From: a virus
IMG/VR virus record: IMGVR_UViG_3300042445_001029
Coordinates: 1 to 29,053 of that record
DNA: 29,053 nt
Reading direction: 5' to 3' (one strand)
Positions 21,059-29,021 of the stretch are shown here, one piece after another; within the stretch, counting starts at the first letter, position 1; every line of letters begins with the position of its first letter. Below the pieces are notes generated by a model, which was not told the origin of the DNA, searched no databases, and saw only the letters and a list, made by a program, of their open reading frames with translations. A program made the translations under genes and the position numbers.

Positions 21059-22281
21059 TCCTTGCGCCAGTCGGCGCGGGCAAGACAGCGATCACGTTGA
21101 CGGCGATGGCCGACATGACCAGCAAAGGTCATTGCGACCGCTGGCTCGTGTTAGCGCCCAAGCGCGTCTGCACTGACGTGTGGCCTGTCGAGCGTCCTAA
21201 ATGGGCCGAGCATTTACGCATGAGCGTCGCAGTCGGCACGCCGGCGCAACGTAAGGCAGCGTTCGCGGCTGATGTCGATATAGTCGTCACCAACTATGAC
21301 AACATCCCGTCGATTGATCCCAAAGACTTTGACGGTATCGTCTTCGACGAGCTGACGCGGCTGAAGAACCCGTCCGGCAAACGCTTCAAGCACCTGCTTA
21401 AGATCCTTGACAAGTTCAAGATCCGCTGGGGTCTGACCGGCTCGTTTACATCGAACGGTCTGGAAGACGTGTTCGGCCAGTGCAAGGTCGTCGATCAGAC
21501 GCTGCTAGGCCGCAGCAAAGGCGCGTTTCTGCAACAGTATTTCTACTGCGTGAACCGCGACTACGGCCAATGGGAACCGCTGCCGCAGGCGCTCCCAAAG
21601 GTCATGGAGGCGATCAAACCGGCGACTTATGTGCTGGAACCTGGCGAGTATAAGGACAAGTTGCCGCCGCTCAACATCGTCGAGATCCGGTGCGATCTTG
21701 AGGATCGCGGGCCTTACGAGAACATGAAGAAGGATTATGTGCATGAAGAGATCACGGCTCCGACAGCGGCTGCTGTCACAAACAAACTTCAGCAGCTTAC
21801 CTCCGGCTTCGCTTATGATAGTCAAGGCCATGCTCAGTGGTTTGGACGCCAGAAGTTTGAATCTCTCCGAGACATCCTCGACGAAAACCAGCGCGACAAC
21901 ACTATCATCGTCTACAATTACAAAGAAGAGTTAGCCGAGCTTCAGCGCAGCTTCAACGTCACGACGATTGACGCGCCGGACGCCATTGAGCGCTGGAACG
22001 CCGGCAAGATCGAACTGCTGGCGATCCACCCTAAGAGCGCCGGCCATGGGTTGAACCTTCAGTTTGGCGGCAATAAGATCGTGTTCCTCTCGCTGCCGTG
22101 GTCGCTGGAGCTGTTCGAGCAGACGGTAGGCCGGCTGCATCGCAGCGGCCAGACGCGCGAAGTCTGGTGTTATCTCATCATGTGTAATAAAACTATTGAC
22201 GAACGTATCCTGTCTAGCCTACAAGACAAGAAATCTTTAGCGGAAATCGCCCTTGCAGAACTTAACATGGAAAACCCTTAA
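20995..22281 (+). CDS. SNF2-type superfamily 2 helicase
   Basis: The 428-residue protein has N-terminal LRPYQ, Walker A LAPVGAGKT (residues 23-31), motif Ia LVLAPKRV, motif II FDELT in place of the usual DEAH, motif III GLTGSF in place of LTGTP, and C-terminal motif VI QTVGRLHRSGQ. Such short SNF2 proteins accompany VRR-NUC and PolA in phage replication cassettes and probably remodel or translocate on DNA at forks or junctions. Its start lies inside the VRR-NUC gene, indicating coupled expression. The altered motifs II and III are typical of this phage subgroup or divergent. Confidence 0.92.
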   Translation: MDLRPYQHIAADFLFSRDRAMILAPVGAGKTAITLTAMADMTSKGHCDRWLVLAPKRVCTDVWPVERPKWAEHLRMSVAVGTPAQRKAAFAADVDIVVTNYDNIPSIDPKDFDGIVFDELTRLKNPSGKRFKHLLKILDKFKIRWGLTGSFTSNGLEDVFGQCKVVDQTLLGRSKGAFLQQYFYCVNRDYGQWEPLPQALPKVMEAIKPATYVLEPGEYKDKLPPLNIVEIRCDLEDRGPYENMKKDYVHEEITAPTAAAVTNKLQQLTSGFAYDSQGHAQWFGRQKFESLRDILDENQRDNTIIVYNYKEELAELQRSFNVTTIDAPDAIERWNAGKIELLAIHPKSAGHGLNLQFGGNKIVFLSLPWSLELFEQTVGRLHRSGQTREVWCYLIMCNKTIDERILSSLQDKKSLAEIALAELNMENP

Positions 22282-22471
22282 CGATCAGCTTGCTGATCTT
22301 ACCGAGACAGAAGTGAAAGATCTTCTGGAGGATGAGATGCGTCACGCCCGGCGCTCTACGATCCTAGTGCGGCTGCATCAGCGCTTCACAGTGCTGAGAA
22401 TGTTGCGAGAAAGGGCGGCCATTATGGAGATGATAGATGAATCCTCAAGAACTACTGCTGCAAGCCGCTAA
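22253..22471 (+). CDS. Small helical basic protein, about 72 aa (start uncertain)
   Basis: The open frame begins at TTG 22253, inside the helicase 3' end, and overlaps the next gene. The region LADLTETEVKDLLEDEMRHA followed by TILVRLHQRFTVLRMLRERA is charged, helical and protein-like. A shorter version from ATG 22337 has a good GGAGG site five bases upstream and would give 44 residues. The TTG start keeps the conserved-looking N-terminal helix. The function is unknown. Confidence 0.6.
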   Translation: MQNLTWKTLNDQLADLTETEVKDLLEDEMRHARRSTILVRLHQRFTVLRMLRERAAIMEMIDESSRTTAASR

Positions 22472-22820
22472 CATCATCGACCAGCGCGGTGAGGGCTACG
22501 GCGGTATAGAGAACAATTTCCAGCTTGCGGCGGATCTGGCGACGCTGCGAATTGGGCGTGATTTTCACCCCTACGAGATCGCCATTATCCTTGCTTGCGT
22601 CAAGAACGCCCGCGCGTTCAACTCACCGGCGCACCAGGATAGCCATGTTGACGCTGTGAACTATGAACTGTTCGCGGCGACGTTTGCGGATGATTACGCC
22701 ATGTCGCGCCAGCAGGTCCAGTATAAGACGCGCGCTAACCTAAAGCCGGCACGTTCGGCGAAGCTGACCGTAATCGACGACAAGCCGAGCGACAGCGCTG
22801 TCGTTGGGGAGAGCGCGTAA
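22437..22820 (+). CDS. DUF6378-like phage protein, 127 aa
   Basis: GGAG lies seven bases before ATG 22437. Residues 1-85 (LLLQAANIIDQRGEGYGGIE, NNFQLAADLATLRIGRDFHP, HQDSHVDAVNYELFAATFAD) match the pattern of small phage proteins with DRGxxYGxxExNFxxIAxLW..., known as DUF6378. These resemble MazG-like nucleotide pyrophosphohydrolases in outline, though I see no full MazG metal motif. The C-terminal 40 residues are disordered and overlap the convergent lipoprotein gene. Confidence 0.8.
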   Translation: MNPQELLLQAANIIDQRGEGYGGIENNFQLAADLATLRIGRDFHPYEIAIILACVKNARAFNSPAHQDSHVDAVNYELFAATFADDYAMSRQQVQYKTRANLKPARSAKLTVIDDKPSDSAVVGESA

Positions 22821-22973
22821 TTCTTTAGCCGCTTTGGTTTGGAGTTCGGCTGAATAGTCGACCAGCGGGGGACACCTGCTGGTCGACTGACACCCACTAA
22901 AACTTGCCAGCATCAAGATCAGCGGCAGTTTCATCTTTGGTTTTAGGTTCTGCAACCTGACCCTTTCAATCAT
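22740..22973 (-). CDS. Small lysis lipoprotein candidate (spanin-like)
   Basis: The frame is coupled to the holin-like gene (ATG 22973 overlaps its stop); ATG 22934 is an alternative start, giving MKLPLILMLASFSGCQS. Either way a signal peptide ends in the lipobox FSGC. The mature part reads CPPLVDYSAELQTKAAKELR and VARLVVDYGQLRRTCRL, a pattern seen downstream of endolysins in phages of Gram-negative, especially alphaproteobacterial, hosts. It probably sits in the outer membrane and helps disrupt it at lysis. It overlaps the convergent gene by 81 bases. Confidence 0.75.
   Translation of the reverse strand: MIERVRLQNLKPKMKLPLILMLASFSGCQSTSRCPPLVDYSAELQTKAAKELRALPNDSAVARLVVDYGQLRRTCRL
22856..22888. 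repeat. Eleven-base inverted repeat inside the lipoprotein gene
   Basis: AGTCGACCAGC (22856-22866) and its perfect complement GCTGGTCGACT (22878-22888) flank an 11-base loop. No T run follows on either strand. It lies 36 bases past the stop of the convergent plus-strand gene, where the two transcripts meet. Confidence 0.85.
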
Positions 22974-23142
22974 TCGGCTTGGTGCCGCCGGTCACGTTCC
23001 AGTCTTTAGCGGCGACAAGACCAAGCGCGACGAGCGCGTTCTGAAGATCGGACCAGTTCACGTCCTTGGTCTGCCAAGCATGGAACAGCACCGACAGAAG
23101 CGTCAGAATACCGGGGATCGTGGTCATCCAGTTAACTAACAT
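22966..23142 (-). CDS. Small holin-like membrane protein, 58 aa
   Basis: AAAGGAG lies seven bases before ATG 23142. The protein starts MLVNWMTTIPGILTLLSVLF, one clear hydrophobic helix, then a second weaker one (LQNALVALGLVAAKDW) and a polar end NVTGGTKPND. The GxxLxxAKDxNVTGG ending is common in small phage proteins next to endolysins. Position in the lysis cassette supports a holin or holin-like role, unproven. Confidence 0.72.
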   Translation of the reverse strand: MLVNWMTTIPGILTLLSVLFHAWQTKDVNWSDLQNALVALGLVAAKDWNVTGGTKPND

Positions 23143-23153
23143 TTTTGTCTCCT

Positions 23154-23300
23154 TTAGTTACATGGCCGCGACGTGCTATCACGGGCGATACATTCATAAT
23201 ACTTAAGGTCGGCGCACCCGCTCAGCGCGAGCATAAGCCCCGCACAGCAGCATAAACGTCGTTTATCCGGTTTGACCAACCACGACCAAAGGTAGCCCAT
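23154..23300 (-). CDS. Rz1-like tiny lipoprotein nested in the endolysin gene end, 48 aa
   Basis: ATG 23300 has an AAAAGGA site eight bases upstream, inside the endolysin gene. The frame continues 68 bases past the endolysin stop. The product starts MGYLWSWLVKPDKRRLCCCA, then GLMLALSGCADLKYYECIAR and ends SRPCN. A basic segment (KRR), a hydrophobic core and the lipobox LSGC at 26-29 form a classic lipoprotein signal, leaving a 20-residue mature lipopeptide with two more Cys. Overlap with a lysis gene in another frame resembles the Rz/Rz1 arrangement. Likely an outer-membrane spanin subunit or lysis accessory. Confidence 0.75.
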   Translation of the reverse strand: MGYLWSWLVKPDKRRLCCCAGLMLALSGCADLKYYECIARDSTSRPCN

Positions 23301-23728
23301 GTCGGTAATCCTTTTAAGAAGCCCAGCCGCATGTCTGTCAGTCTGACACCAAGATAGGCTTTAGCGGCGGCGATTGTCTTGGGGCCGATCTGGCCGTCTT
23401 GCGTGACGCCGACCAGTGACTGAAGATATTTCGAAGCCCGACTCACTCCTGAGTTAACGGCAAAATCGAACACAGCCATGTCAAGCCCATCCGGCAGATC
23501 ATCGCCACGGATCTTATCCCAATACTCTTGTTTGTAGATCGCCGCGACTTCTGAGTCAGCGATCTGGAATACGTCCTTCTGGCTAAGCCCGTGCTTCGCC
23601 CGCCACGCATTATAGGTGTTCTGCGTGACGCCGTAAGCCGTGCGGCCACCAGGATCACGCGGGTCATCGACCTTGCCGCCCTCGTAACGCAACGTCGCCT
23701 TCAGCGCGGCGTCATAATTCTCTTTCAT
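23222..23728 (-). CDS. Endolysin, glycoside hydrolase family 108
   Basis: The 168-residue muramidase-type protein starts at ATG 23728 in an ATGA overlap with the upstream gene. The GH108 N-terminal core reads LRYEGGKVDDPRDPGGRTAY with the catalytic Glu16 and GVTQNTYNAW. The central YWDKIRGDDLPDGLDMAVFD and the C-terminal peptidoglycan-binding part (VGVTQDGQIGPKTIAAAKAY) follow. It cleaves the glycan strands of host peptidoglycan. There is no signal peptide, so export would depend on a holin. A lipoprotein frame overlaps its last 26 codons. Confidence 0.93.
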   Translation of the reverse strand: MKENYDAALKATLRYEGGKVDDPRDPGGRTAYGVTQNTYNAWRAKHGLSQKDVFQIADSEVAAIYKQEYWDKIRGDDLPDGLDMAVFDFAVNSGVSRASKYLQSLVGVTQDGQIGPKTIAAAKAYLGVRLTDMRLGFLKGLPTWATFGRGWSNRINDVYAAVRGLCSR

Positions 23729-23985
23729 CGGTCAGCCTTTGTGCTGAGAAGATCACGGATGCGGTCGAGCCGCTCAAACACTTGGTTCAAGGTCGAGTTA
23801 AACTCTTCGCGAGTGATATAGCGCCCGGCGACCAGCACCTCGATGTTGCCGACCTTTTCGGCCAGCTCTTTGTCGGCTTCCTGTAGATCCTTCACAGCCG
23901 CCCAAACGGTGTTGAGCGTCCAGCCGCCCAGCACACCGATGACGCCGATGGCCACATCAAAGAGAACTTGATATTCGACCATCAT
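23725..23985 (-). CDS. Membrane-anchored coiled-coil protein, 86 aa (inner-membrane spanin or holin candidate)
   Basis: It is coupled by ATGA overlaps to the ejection gene upstream and the endolysin downstream. A single transmembrane helix lies at about residues 8-31 (LFDVAIGVIGVLGGWTLNTV), followed by a charged coiled coil (VKDLQEADKELAEKVGNIEV, LNQVFERLDRIRDLLSTK). A helix anchor with a coiled-coil outside fits an i-spanin (Rz-like); a class III or pinholin-type holin is the alternative. It is the only candidate i-spanin near the two lipoproteins. Confidence 0.72.
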   Translation of the reverse strand: MMVEYQVLFDVAIGVIGVLGGWTLNTVWAAVKDLQEADKELAEKVGNIEVLVAGRYITREEFNSTLNQVFERLDRIRDLLSTKADR

Positions 23986-26612
23986 TGCCTCGACATTGCG
24001 TTTCGATTTTGACCACGGCTAAGAACATTGACCGCGCCTACGACAGCCGGCACTTTAGATTCGGCGGACGGTGGCGTAGTTTTGACGCGGGGTTTGGTAG
24101 TCCCTTGCTCCAATATGGTCAGCACACGTTCTGGGTTTTCGTATAAGTCGCGCGCAAGCCGCGCAGACACCCGCGCGTTCTGACGTTTCTGGAGAAACCG
24201 CTGCGTCGCGTGAATGAGATTGTATGGGTATGACAGCGGGTTATACCACTGGAACGCAACTTCTTCGGCTGCTTTTTCACCTAAGTTAGCGGGAGCTTTA
24301 GCTGATAGGCGTTCCATCTGCTTCATGCGCGCCAGATCGTCGATAGCCAACTTGATGTCATTCTTTTGAGCGGCGCTATAGCCACTAATATCCGCGCGCA
24401 ACTGTGCATCGGTGCTAGGCGCGGTTTTGGAGACTTCTTTAAGTTGAAGCTGATCTTCAGCCAAAGCGCGCAGAGCGTCGTATTGCTCCTTGCCGACTGC
24501 GCCAATAATGGCGCGACGCTGATCGGATAGCTTTTTAAGCGCGGCTTTAGGTTCGCCAGCCGTGACATTTTCTAGCACACGATCTGATACTTCTTTGGCC
24601 AGCGCTTCTAACGCTTCAGGCGATTTGCGCAAACGCTCTTTAAGAAAACTCATCTCTTGCGATGATTTCTCAGCTCTATCTACAAGAGCGCGCCAATCAG
24701 TCTCTTTAAGCGCTTTCGCTTGTTCGGTGAGTTTTGCAATACCAGTTTGCATTCTAGTAGCGCTGCGCTGAACTTGACTAATGATGTCGTTAACATCGGA
24801 GCCTATTACATCTAAAGGCTCCCGATATTTTTCGACAAAAGACGCTAGGGCTTTTGGGTCGACTATGCCATCCGTAACGGCTTCTTTGCGCGCCATGGCC
24901 AGAATCGCATCATTTACATCCGACATGACCGCCGGATTATCGCCGAAAGTTGTCGCAAATTGCCGTGCGTTGCGGCCATCGGATAAGAATTTGGCGACCG
25001 TTGTGTCTGGAGGCAGAACGGTTTCGTTTTTAATATTTGTCCGAAATAAATCGCCAGACACGCCCGTTCGATAAGGTTTTACGATCTTATCAACAAAAGC
25101 CTTATTAGCGTCTTTCCAAGCCGTCCGCGCTTCTTGAGGTATGGTTTCACTGGATTCGACAATATCAGTCAGTCTCTTTTTGAGCTGAAGCAAATGCGCT
25201 TTGCGCGTATTGGCCTTAACGTCATTAGGAGAAGCCCTAAAAACTGAGGATAATTCAGCGTTTATGGCCTTGTTAAGTTTGCCGATTGAGCGAAACGACG
25301 CCATGACCGGAGCGGCTTCAGTTGGTTCAGCGTAATACCCCGCGCCTTCACCTAAAGAAACCCAATCGCCTTTTGCTTGCGGACGCTGTTTAGCTATGTA
25401 TTCCGCCAAAGATCCCGGCACGGTAGCAGGCGAAAATTCCGCCGTTGGATCTGCAAGAATGTTTTCAGCCTGCTTTACGACAGGCGCTATATTTTCTTTT
25501 GCTCGCCCCCATTTGCCGGCAAAAGGTTTCTTAAAAATATCCTCCATTTCCTGACTGGCGAGCTTTTCACCTTCTTTTGCCGCCGCTTGGATAGAAACGC
25601 CGCGTTCATAAAGATCTGTTGACGGCAAATACCGCTGAAGCGCGCCAAGTTCAGATTCAAGCGCTTTACGTTCTTCAGCCAGATTGCGCAAAGGCACGTC
25701 GCGGATAATGCGCGGATTTGCCAATTCTTCCGGTGATAGCGCGCCAGCGCGCTCTTGGATTGTAGCGTCCACTCGCGCCAACTGGTCGCGGATAGCCGCA
25801 GCCTGCTGCTGCGGGCGCTCAAGAATAGCGCGACCAGCCGGCGTCTCAACGCCGCCGTAGCTCTTTTCAAGCGCGGCAAGACCCGGCAGTTCTACACCGC
25901 CAGCCGCTGTCGCTTCCGCCAAAGACGGCGCAGGCATACCAGGTGTGCGCGGGATCTGAACGCCTTGCTCATAAGCAGCGCGAATATCCGCCGGTGCGAC
26001 TGGCCCTGTAAGCGCGGCAAGCCGGTTCTGAATCGCCGCTTCGTCGCTAGAAATCGGCAGAACGCGCCCGATCATGTTACGCGCGCCGGCTTGCGCTGCT
26101 TCTGCGCTTGTGCCAATAGCGCGTCCGGCGACTCGCGCCGCCGTGCTACCAAGCGCCGGCAGCGTCGAAACATCCATAGCAAAGCGTGAGGGCTCAGTAA
26201 CAGCGGTCATATACGCTGCCTGCGGAGAGCCATACGCGCGAGCATAATCGGCTAAGACATTAGCCGGAAGTGACCGTAGCTGTTCTCTCGCAGCGACATC
26301 ACCCATAGCGGCTTGGCCAGCCATAAGAGGCAGACCAACAACGCCTTTTGCCATTTCTACGGCGGGTTTCATGGGCTCGCGGGCGATATTCATGCCGGCA
26401 ATAGCCGCGCCGCCGCCTAATAGCGTGCCAATGTCAAGGAGGTTGCTAACCGCTTCTTCACCTGTCTTGGGCGCAGTTCCGAAGAATGGTTTCTCAAATA
26501 CCGGCGAAACAGCTTTCCGTTCAGGAACGCCGCCGTATTGAGAAATTATGTCGGAGTAATCGCCAGCCGGTGCGCCGCCGTATTGCGAGATAATGTCTGA
26601 ATAGTCGGCCAT
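23982..26612 (-). CDS. Large DNA-ejection (internal virion) protein, 876 aa
   Basis: This is the third of three consecutive ejection-type genes and the longest. It opens with a tandem duplication: DYSDIISQYGG occurs at residues 3-13 and 18-28. Next come Gly/Ala-rich amphipathic stretches (LLDIGTLLGGGAAIAGMNIA, VVGLPLMAGQAAMG) and then some 600 residues of Ala/Lys/Glu-rich helix and coiled coil. This resembles P22 gp16-type or podoviral internal proteins that leave the capsid before DNA and build a channel through the envelope. No catalytic motif is seen. Confidence 0.82.
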   Translation of the reverse strand: MADYSDIISQYGGAPAGDYSDIISQYGGVPERKAVSPVFEKPFFGTAPKTGEEAVSNLLDIGTLLGGGAAIAGMNIAREPMKPAVEMAKGVVGLPLMAGQAAMGDVAAREQLRSLPANVLADYARAYGSPQAAYMTAVTEPSRFAMDVSTLPALGSTAARVAGRAIGTSAEAAQAGARNMIGRVLPISSDEAAIQNRLAALTGPVAPADIRAAYEQGVQIPRTPGMPAPSLAEATAAGGVELPGLAALEKSYGGVETPAGRAILERPQQQAAAIRDQLARVDATIQERAGALSPEELANPRIIRDVPLRNLAEERKALESELGALQRYLPSTDLYERGVSIQAAAKEGEKLASQEMEDIFKKPFAGKWGRAKENIAPVVKQAENILADPTAEFSPATVPGSLAEYIAKQRPQAKGDWVSLGEGAGYYAEPTEAAPVMASFRSIGKLNKAINAELSSVFRASPNDVKANTRKAHLLQLKKRLTDIVESSETIPQEARTAWKDANKAFVDKIVKPYRTGVSGDLFRTNIKNETVLPPDTTVAKFLSDGRNARQFATTFGDNPAVMSDVNDAILAMARKEAVTDGIVDPKALASFVEKYREPLDVIGSDVNDIISQVQRSATRMQTGIAKLTEQAKALKETDWRALVDRAEKSSQEMSFLKERLRKSPEALEALAKEVSDRVLENVTAGEPKAALKKLSDQRRAIIGAVGKEQYDALRALAEDQLQLKEVSKTAPSTDAQLRADISGYSAAQKNDIKLAIDDLARMKQMERLSAKAPANLGEKAAEEVAFQWYNPLSYPYNLIHATQRFLQKRQNARVSARLARDLYENPERVLTILEQGTTKPRVKTTPPSAESKVPAVVGAVNVLSRGQNRNAMSRQ

Positions 26613-28282
26613 TAACGACCTCCCCGCGCCGCAATAGCTGCGCGAACTTTATCCGCAACACTCGCAGGGAACTTATGCGGCCCCTGACCGGGGATGTCTA
26701 TAGTGACCATCTCTTCGCCGCCGGCTTTGCCACGTGTAGCCGCCGCGCCTTCAGGCGTCGCCACGCCGCGCAGTCGGCTTAACTGCGGCGCTTCTTTATA
26801 CGGCACGCCCGCACGACGCGAGAGCATACGCACGGCTTCATCGAATTTAGCTAGACGATCACCGACTGGAACTGCCGTGTCGTCAAGACCGCCAATAGCT
26901 TCCATGACAAATTTACGATCTTCGTCAGTAAAGCTCTTGCCGCCAAGACTGCCGCCAACTTTATCCAAAAGAGCGTTTTTCTGCGATGAACTGAGACGCG
27001 CTTCGCCGCGTGTTCCTTCCGTAGACACGCCAAAAGCCCGCGCAAGACCGTAAAGAACCTGCGTAGGCCGACCGCCACCAACGGATTCCATTAACTGCGC
27101 AGGACGCGATGCACCCGTTTCCGGGTTATATTCGATAGCGTCAAGGAATTTGAGCGCCGATTTTTGTCCGGCAGCTTCTTCCGTGCCTATCGGAGCAGGA
27201 GTAAACGATTTTAATGGCTCTCGAATGCCAGATTCTTGAGCCTTGGTTGCTCCACCACCGCCAGCCCAGCGAATAAGATCACCCGCCGTTTTAGCCTTGG
27301 CAAAAACTTCAGGGTTAGCTTTAATCGCTTTAGGCGATAATAGTTCCGACACTGGCGTATCTGGTGACGCGCCAAGCACGTCAAGCGCGCCATCAGCACC
27401 AAGAAAATGCGCTAGGTAGGTATTGCCTTTAGATGGCTGAAAGCCTGCATCACGCAACTTCTGTTGATTAGCCGCCGTAAACGCCTGAAGCATAGGCTCT
27501 TCAACTGGCACGCCATCAATCATAGTGCCGCGCTGCGCCAGAATTGCTTCTTTTGACATACCTTTAGCGCGATCAGGAAAAGTCTTGCGATAAGTGTCGA
27601 CAAACGTGCTGTCGATGAACTGACCTATGCCTTGCGCCGAAGAACGCGGATTTTTGCCTGTGCCTTCGCGGGCCATCGTGTAGCCATACTGCGCCGCTTC
27701 TTCCGGTGTATAAGTAACGCCAGTGCCTTTCACGCGATAGCCAAGAAGGTTTTTATTCGCGTCTTCCATCGGTTCCAGATCTTCCGACGCAATACGCGAA
27801 CCCGAAATTTCTTGCGCCGGCCCTCCGGCAGGACTGACACGCAGCATACGTGTCTGTGACCCAAATTGCTGTTGCAAGATCTGCGGTTTCAGGTCCGCGC
27901 CTTGCATAGCAATCATTTGAATCGACTGCGGGTCATATGCTTCCGGCAATGTCGCGGCGGCAAGCGGAAATGTCTCTGCGACCTGTTTACGCCAAGACGG
28001 GTAATTTTGCGCGTTTATGCGCGGGGTCATGTTAACGAGATAGTCGTATTTTTTAGACGCTATCTCAAATTCTTTCGCCTGCTGTTCGGCCTGTAATTTA
28101 TCGGCTTCACGAATGTCTTTATTAGCCGCATATCCCGCCGCTGCTTCAGCAAGCCGCATTTGTTGTTCTAAACGCTGCTGTTGGAGCGCATTTGCTGCAA
28201 GCGCCTGCCCCTGCGCAAACGAACCCATGAGGTTCAAATTCGGCGTTTCGAACTCAGGGATAGGACGATATTGAATTGGCAT
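26612..28282 (-). CDS. Ejection protein with lytic transglycosylase-like domain, 556 aa
   Basis: The N-terminal ~85 residues form a Gln/Ala-rich helix (GQALAANALQQQRLEQQMRL). A lysozyme-like domain follows at about 195-345. It has AREGTGKNPRSSAQGIGQFI, whose Glu206 and SSAxGxGQF motif fit a catalytic Glu and family 23 fold. Further segments are NTYLAHFLGADGALDVLGAS and FAKAKTAGDLIRWAGG. The C-terminal ~200 residues are helical. In related podoviruses such a protein travels with the ejectosome and opens a hole in peptidoglycan during DNA entry. Starts at ATG 28282, twelve bases after the 241-residue gene. Confidence 0.87.
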   Translation of the reverse strand: MPIQYRPIPEFETPNLNLMGSFAQGQALAANALQQQRLEQQMRLAEAAAGYAANKDIREADKLQAEQQAKEFEIASKKYDYLVNMTPRINAQNYPSWRKQVAETFPLAAATLPEAYDPQSIQMIAMQGADLKPQILQQQFGSQTRMLRVSPAGGPAQEISGSRIASEDLEPMEDANKNLLGYRVKGTGVTYTPEEAAQYGYTMAREGTGKNPRSSAQGIGQFIDSTFVDTYRKTFPDRAKGMSKEAILAQRGTMIDGVPVEEPMLQAFTAANQQKLRDAGFQPSKGNTYLAHFLGADGALDVLGASPDTPVSELLSPKAIKANPEVFAKAKTAGDLIRWAGGGGATKAQESGIREPLKSFTPAPIGTEEAAGQKSALKFLDAIEYNPETGASRPAQLMESVGGGRPTQVLYGLARAFGVSTEGTRGEARLSSSQKNALLDKVGGSLGGKSFTDEDRKFVMEAIGGLDDTAVPVGDRLAKFDEAVRMLSRRAGVPYKEAPQLSRLRGVATPEGAAATRGKAGGEEMVTIDIPGQGPHKFPASVADKVRAAIAARGGR

Positions 28283-28293
28283 CGTAAATTACC

Positions 28294-29019
28294 TTAGCCA
28301 AAGAGAGATTTACCCATACCAGCCTTATAGCCAGCATACGTCCCGCCAGCTTGAAGCGCCTGCCCAAGCAATGAAGTCATCGCATTCGTCGGCCCCATAT
28401 ACGCCGCCGCGTTATTAGCGCCGATGTTGGCGTAACCCTGACCGATGTTCTGGCCTAGCTGGTTATAGTTGCTGGCGAGTTGCTGTCCCGTGCCGGTATA
28501 AACATTGGCGAGATTAGCGCCGACATTGCTCATGCCCTGCGCCGCGCTCATGCCTGAACTGCCAAGACTTTGAAGCGCCTGTGTGGCCGCTAGGCGGTTC
28601 TGCATAAACCGATTATAGGCATTACCGTATTCGGTAGAGGCTAGACCTTGACTGTAGTTCTGAATGCCTTTTAGCGTTGAGCCAGACAAAAGACCGCCGC
28701 GCGCCGCTGCTGATTGCTGGAGCGCCTTCATGCCCTGCTGTTCGCGGAACGCATAGCTAGGGTCCATCTGAAGCTGCGCAAATGTCGGCATTTGCGTATA
28801 TTCGCCGTTCGGCCCGTATAGCGAGGCGAGCTGATTGATAGCGTTCACGCCGACAGTCTGATAAGGCGTAAAGGCTTCCATGCCTTTGTTCAGCGCCCCA
28901 GCGGCCTGCGTCTGCCCTTGCTGAAGCGCGTTTTGAGCCTGCGCGGCCTGTTGGGCCTGCGCAATCATCGCCAACTGAGTGGCTTGATTCTGAGCCGCTG
29001 CGGCTTTACCCCAACCCAT
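28294..29019 (-). CDS. Internal virion/DNA transfer protein, 241 aa
   Basis: AAGGA lies eight bases before ATG 29019. The product is Ala/Gln/Gly/Asn-rich (AMIAQAQQAAQAQNALQQGQ). The central block MDPSYAFREQQGMKALQQSA, AARGGLLSGSTLKGIQNYSQ and LASTEYGNAYNRF is typical of podoviral DNA-ejection proteins comparable to P22 gp7/gp20. The C-terminal half has repeated N-x-G-x-N-hydrophobic units (LGQNIGQGYANIGANNAA). Likely the first ejectosome component, followed directly by the other two. Confidence 0.85.
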   Translation of the reverse strand: MGWGKAAAAQNQATQLAMIAQAQQAAQAQNALQQGQTQAAGALNKGMEAFTPYQTVGVNAINQLASLYGPNGEYTQMPTFAQLQMDPSYAFREQQGMKALQQSAAARGGLLSGSTLKGIQNYSQGLASTEYGNAYNRFMQNRLAATQALQSLGSSGMSAAQGMSNVGANLANVYTGTGQQLASNYNQLGQNIGQGYANIGANNAAAYMGPTNAMTSLLGQALQAGGTYAGYKAGMGKSLFG

Positions 29020-29021
29020 CG

